DNA of 64,000 nucleotides from Chitinophaga parva (GTDB lineage Bacteria > Bacteroidota > Bacteroidia > Chitinophagales > Chitinophagaceae). Location of the stretch: assembly GCF_003071345.1 (NCBI RefSeq), contig NZ_QCYK01000002.1:2108001-2172000 (forward strand), given 5' to 3'. The position numbers were made by a program, and so were the translations under genes. The notes under the pieces were generated by a model that saw only the letters and a program-made list of their open reading frames with translations, made no database searches and was not told the origin of the DNA. Shown here piece after piece: positions 61,401 through 64,000 of the stretch (position 1 is the stretch's first letter; every line of letters starts with the position of its first letter).

Positions 61401-62993
61401 ATGAAACGCATTGCAATATATTTAGGCATGGCACTCACGGTAGGGTTGGGCGCGTGTAACAATAATCTTGATGAAAAGCCCTACAGCAGCGTGTCGCAGA
61501 ACACTTACAACTATGATGATCCCTACAATGCGATGGGCATTGTGTATGCAAACTTCCGCTCTTTGTACGGTCACGTGACCTGGAACATTGTACAGGAAAC
61601 CAGCAGTGATGAACTGGTGATGCCGGCCAATGCCTCCGGCTGGGACGATGGCGGCATTTACAAACGCATGCACCTGCACACGTGGAACTCTGAGAACCCA
61701 CAGTTCCTGAACATGTGGAACTCCATTTACAAAGGCGTGGGCGATGCGAACCGCGTGATCAAGCAACTGGATGATGGCACCATCAAAATACCCGGTGGCT
61801 TTACCAAGGAAAATTTCATCGCGGAAATGCGCGTGGCCAGGGCCTGTTATTACTGGATCCTGATGGATAGTTTTGGCGACGTACCGTTGGTAACGGAGCC
61901 GCTGGACGGGCTGGCCACACCGGCAGACTATCCTGGTAAGACCAAGCGGGCAGCGGTATATAAATTTGTGGTGGACGAGATCAACGCGGCATTGCCGGAT
62001 CTTACGGAGAAGATTGATAAATCTACCTATGGCCGCTTTAACAAGTGGGCTGCAAAGGCGCTGCTGGCAAACGTTTACCTGAATGCAGGCGTGTACAGTG
62101 GCACCGCGGACTGGGCCGGTTGCCTGGCGCAGTGCAATGATATTATAGGCCACTATAACCTGGAGCCGAAGTACCGGGATATTTTCAAGACCGATAATGA
62201 AAACAGCGTGGAGATCATCTGGGCCATCCCGTTTGATGAGAACCGCGCCGGTGGCTTCCAGCCCCATATGTACAGCTGGCATGGTGCGCTGCGCGCTAAA
62301 GCAGACCTGCAAACCACGCCCTGGGGCAGCGGTTCTGCCATGGGCGTAACACAGTTCATCAACACTTATGATGCTGCAGACCAGCGCCTGCCGGACACCT
62401 GGCTGATGGGCAAGCAATATGCAATGGACAATGGCCAGCCTATCAATGGCAGTGACGGCAAGCCCCTGAACTTTACCAAGGACATTCCTGATGGCATGTA
62501 TACGGGAGAGTCTGAAGGCTACCGCATGAATAAGTTTGAAGTGAAAGTAGGCGCCAAGACAGACCTCAGTAACGACTTTCCGTTCTTCCGCTACGCACAG
62601 GTGCTGATGATGAAAGCCGAATGCCTGCTGCGTGCCGGTGATGCAGACGGCGCGGCCGCACTGGTAACACAGGTGCGCCAGCGGGACTTCCCGGGTGATC
62701 CTGCAAAAGCCACGGTGACAGGGACCCAGCTGAAACAGAACAGCGCTTATCAATACGGGCTGGTGAAGAACTATAAGATCACAGACCCGGGCAACCAGGA
62801 TGTGATCACGTACGGGCGCTTCCTGGATGAACTGGGTTGGGAGTTTGCCTGGGAATCTTACCGGCGCCGGGACCTTATCCGCTTTGGGGTGTTCCAGAAA
62901 AAAAGCTGGCTTTCCCATGCGGGGGATGCGGGCGACCGGACCATCTTCCCCCTGCCGCAACAGGTGGTGAACGCCAATCCAAAACTACAATAA
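61401..62993 (+). CDS. SusD/RagB-family nutrient-binding lipoprotein (second locus)
   Basis: A 530-residue surface lipoprotein with lipobox LGAC (Cys19). The SusD blocks are visible: MRVARACYYWILMDSFGDVPLV, RFNKWAAKALLANVYLNAGVY, FFRYAQVLMMKAECLLRAG and a C-terminal GWEFAWESYRRRDLIRFGVF. It caps the SusC barrel and binds the glycan. It ends 68 bp before GH127, with a terminator-like hairpin in the gap. The protein is clearly distinct from the SusD at 11650. Confidence 0.93.
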   Translation: MKRIAIYLGMALTVGLGACNNNLDEKPYSSVSQNTYNYDDPYNAMGIVYANFRSLYGHVTWNIVQETSSDELVMPANASGWDDGGIYKRMHLHTWNSENPQFLNMWNSIYKGVGDANRVIKQLDDGTIKIPGGFTKENFIAEMRVARACYYWILMDSFGDVPLVTEPLDGLATPADYPGKTKRAAVYKFVVDEINAALPDLTEKIDKSTYGRFNKWAAKALLANVYLNAGVYSGTADWAGCLAQCNDIIGHYNLEPKYRDIFKTDNENSVEIIWAIPFDENRAGGFQPHMYSWHGALRAKADLQTTPWGSGSAMGVTQFINTYDAADQRLPDTWLMGKQYAMDNGQPINGSDGKPLNFTKDIPDGMYTGESEGYRMNKFEVKVGAKTDLSNDFPFFRYAQVLMMKAECLLRAGDADGAAALVTQVRQRDFPGDPAKATVTGTQLKQNSAYQYGLVKNYKITDPGNQDVITYGRFLDELGWEFAWESYRRRDLIRFGVFQKKSWLSHAGDAGDRTIFPLPQQVVNANPKLQ

Positions 62994-63011
62994 CGGACCT
63001 TGTTTATACCT

Positions 63012-63043
63012 GCATCCGTGCTGCGCAGGCGCGGTGCGGATGC
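63012..63043 (+). terminator. Terminator-like hairpin between susD and the GH127 gene
   Basis: GCATCCG (63012-63018) pairs with CGGATGC (63037-63043), with a further inner GC-rich pairing, and TTTT follows. It would lower read-through into the glycosidase gene, or form an attenuator. Confidence 0.55.
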
Positions 63044-63060
63044 TTTTCAAAATGCATTAC

Positions 63061-64000
63061 ATGAAACATTTGCTGCTTACATCACTCGCATTCAGCCTTA
63101 CCGCTCCTGCCTTTGCGCAGATCAATACCCTGCAGCCGGTGGGCTTTTCACAGGTAAAGATCAATGACGCTTTCTGGACGCCGCGCCAGGAAACGGTTAC
63201 CAAGGTGACCATCCCCGTGTGTATAGACCAGACGGAGGTAAAGACACCGCGCATCCGCAACTTTGAAAAAGTAGCCCGTAACGATGGAGAAAAACACGAG
63301 GGCATTTACTTTGATGACTCTGACGTGTACAAGGCGATGGAAGCCATGGCCTATTCTCTGAAGAACCACCCGGATGCCGCGCTGGAAGCCAAATTTGACC
63401 AATGGACGGACATCATTGCCAAAGCACAGCAGCCGGACGGCTACCTCAATACTTACTACACCCTGGGCGGCCTGCAAAACCGCTGGACGGACATGGAGCG
63501 GCATGAGGACTACTGCGCCGGGCATTTGATCGAAGCGGCGGTGGCCTACTATAACGCTACCGGCAAAACGAAGTTGCTCACCGTGGCCACCCGTTTTGCA
63601 GACCATATAGACAGTACCTTCCGCCTGGCCAACCGCCACTGGGTATCCGGCCATGAAGAGATAGAACTGGCGCTGGTAAAGCTTTACAAGACCACCCACA
63701 ATAAGAAATACCTGGACCTGGCAGACTGGTACCTGCAGCAACGCGGCCACGGCTACGGGCGCGGTGGCATCTGGAGAGGCGGCAGCAATGCAGACTACTG
63801 CCAGGACGGTACGCCGGTGGCAGACCAGAAAGAGATCTCCGGCCATGCGGTGCGTGCCATGTACCTGTACACCGGCGCTGCGGATGTAGGCGCTGCAAAG
63901 CAGGATACCGGCTACATGAAGGCTATGAAAACCGTGTGGCAGGATGTAGTGTACCGCAACATGTACCTCACTGGCGGTATTGGCTCTTCCGGCCATAATG
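63061..64000 (+). CDS. GH127 beta-L-arabinofuranosidase (3'-truncated by window end)
   Basis: The first 313 residues of an exported enzyme whose end lies outside the window. Signal peptide MKHLLLTSLAFSLTAPAFAQ; an ATG 9 bp upstream is also possible. Family blocks run in order: KINDAFWTPRQ, FDDSDVYKAMEAMAY, AQQPDGYLNTYY, HEDYCAGHLIEAAVAYY, VSGHEEIELALVKLY, GHAVRAMYLYTGAAD and YLTGGIGSS. These identify GH127 (formerly DUF1680), which cleaves beta-L-arabinofuranosides using a Cys nucleophile located further downstream than seen here. Secretion and position after sigma-FecR-SusC-SusD mark it as the enzyme of this utilisation locus. The catalytic Cys/Glu cannot be checked. Confidence 0.9.
   Translation, partial: MKHLLLTSLAFSLTAPAFAQINTLQPVGFSQVKINDAFWTPRQETVTKVTIPVCIDQTEVKTPRIRNFEKVARNDGEKHEGIYFDDSDVYKAMEAMAYSLKNHPDAALEAKFDQWTDIIAKAQQPDGYLNTYYTLGGLQNRWTDMERHEDYCAGHLIEAAVAYYNATGKTKLLTVATRFADHIDSTFRLANRHWVSGHEEIELALVKLYKTTHNKKYLDLADWYLQQRGHGYGRGGIWRGGSNADYCQDGTPVADQKEISGHAVRAMYLYTGAADVGAAKQDTGYMKAMKTVWQDVVYRNMYLTGGIGSSGHN

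Noticed and set aside
1..64000. Insertion sequence, prophage or tRNA-linked island
   Set aside because: No transposase, integrase, phage structural gene or tRNA-like sequence was recognised on either strand.

Overview
The window reads as a chromosomal segment of a Bacteroidota bacterium, most like the Chitinophagaceae (Chitinophaga-type). The signs are two SusC/SusD pairs each preceded by an ECF sigma factor and a FecR anti-sigma factor, type IX secretion (CHU_C) sorting domains on SprB-repeat proteins, a DUF6089 outer-membrane protein, a UbiD decarboxylase of Bacteroidota size, and several TAnnTTTG promoter elements. No rRNA, tRNA, insertion sequence, prophage or CRISPR array was recognised. 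Gene assignments rest on reading motifs and family resemblance; no database search was possible.

Layout. 1-4.4 kb: the tail of a surface-polysaccharide cluster (lipid-carrier sugar-phosphate transferase, PglD-like acyltransferase, CpsB-type PHP phosphatase), a secreted hyaluronidase-like protein, and two paralogous secreted SprB/CHU_C proteins (2.1-6.5 kb). 6.5-15.1 kb: ECF sigma, FecR, SusC, SusD, then a fused phosphodiesterase-alkaline phosphatase, suggesting a transport locus aimed at a phosphate ester. 15.3-22.3 kb: a complete minus-strand suf operon (SufA-B-C-D-S-E-T) with a divergent SufR-like cysteine-rich regulator. 22.4-27.1 kb: EamA transporter, two hypotheticals, a GNAT acetyltransferase and an OmpR/histidine kinase pair. 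27.1-32.2 kb: a tightly overlapping five-gene minus-strand operon of membrane proteins (DUF4407, a transglutaminase-like membrane protein and three unknowns); this is the least explained gene set. 32.6-39.6 kb: an OmpA-like secreted protein, then a tripartite CusCBA/CzcCBA-type metal efflux system. 39.7-44.4 kb: AI-2E transporter, AraC regulator, DUF6089 protein and two low-complexity secreted proteins (one almost all Pro and His). 44.5-55.8 kb: UbiD, RF3, an MacB/FtsX-type permease, TsaD, a GH29 fucosidase, TrmN6, a saccharopine/alanine dehydrogenase-like enzyme and a secreted hypothetical. 55.9-64 kb: a second sigma-FecR-SusC-SusD locus ending in a GH127 beta-L-arabinofuranosidase cut by the window edge, so an arabinose-containing glycan is the likely target.

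The most unusual non-genic signal is a set of intergenic arrays made of 7-bp units. Three unrelated unit sequences occur (GTACAAC/GTACAGC, TCTTAGG/TCCTAGG and an NNNGCTA type), each with a small palindrome in the unit, and in most places set as two facing arms of an inverted repeat. They lie between phoA-like and sufT, inside the suf operon, on both sides of prfC, and between the dehydrogenase and a secreted hypothetical. An 18/54-bp repeat separates the second sigma factor from its FecR.
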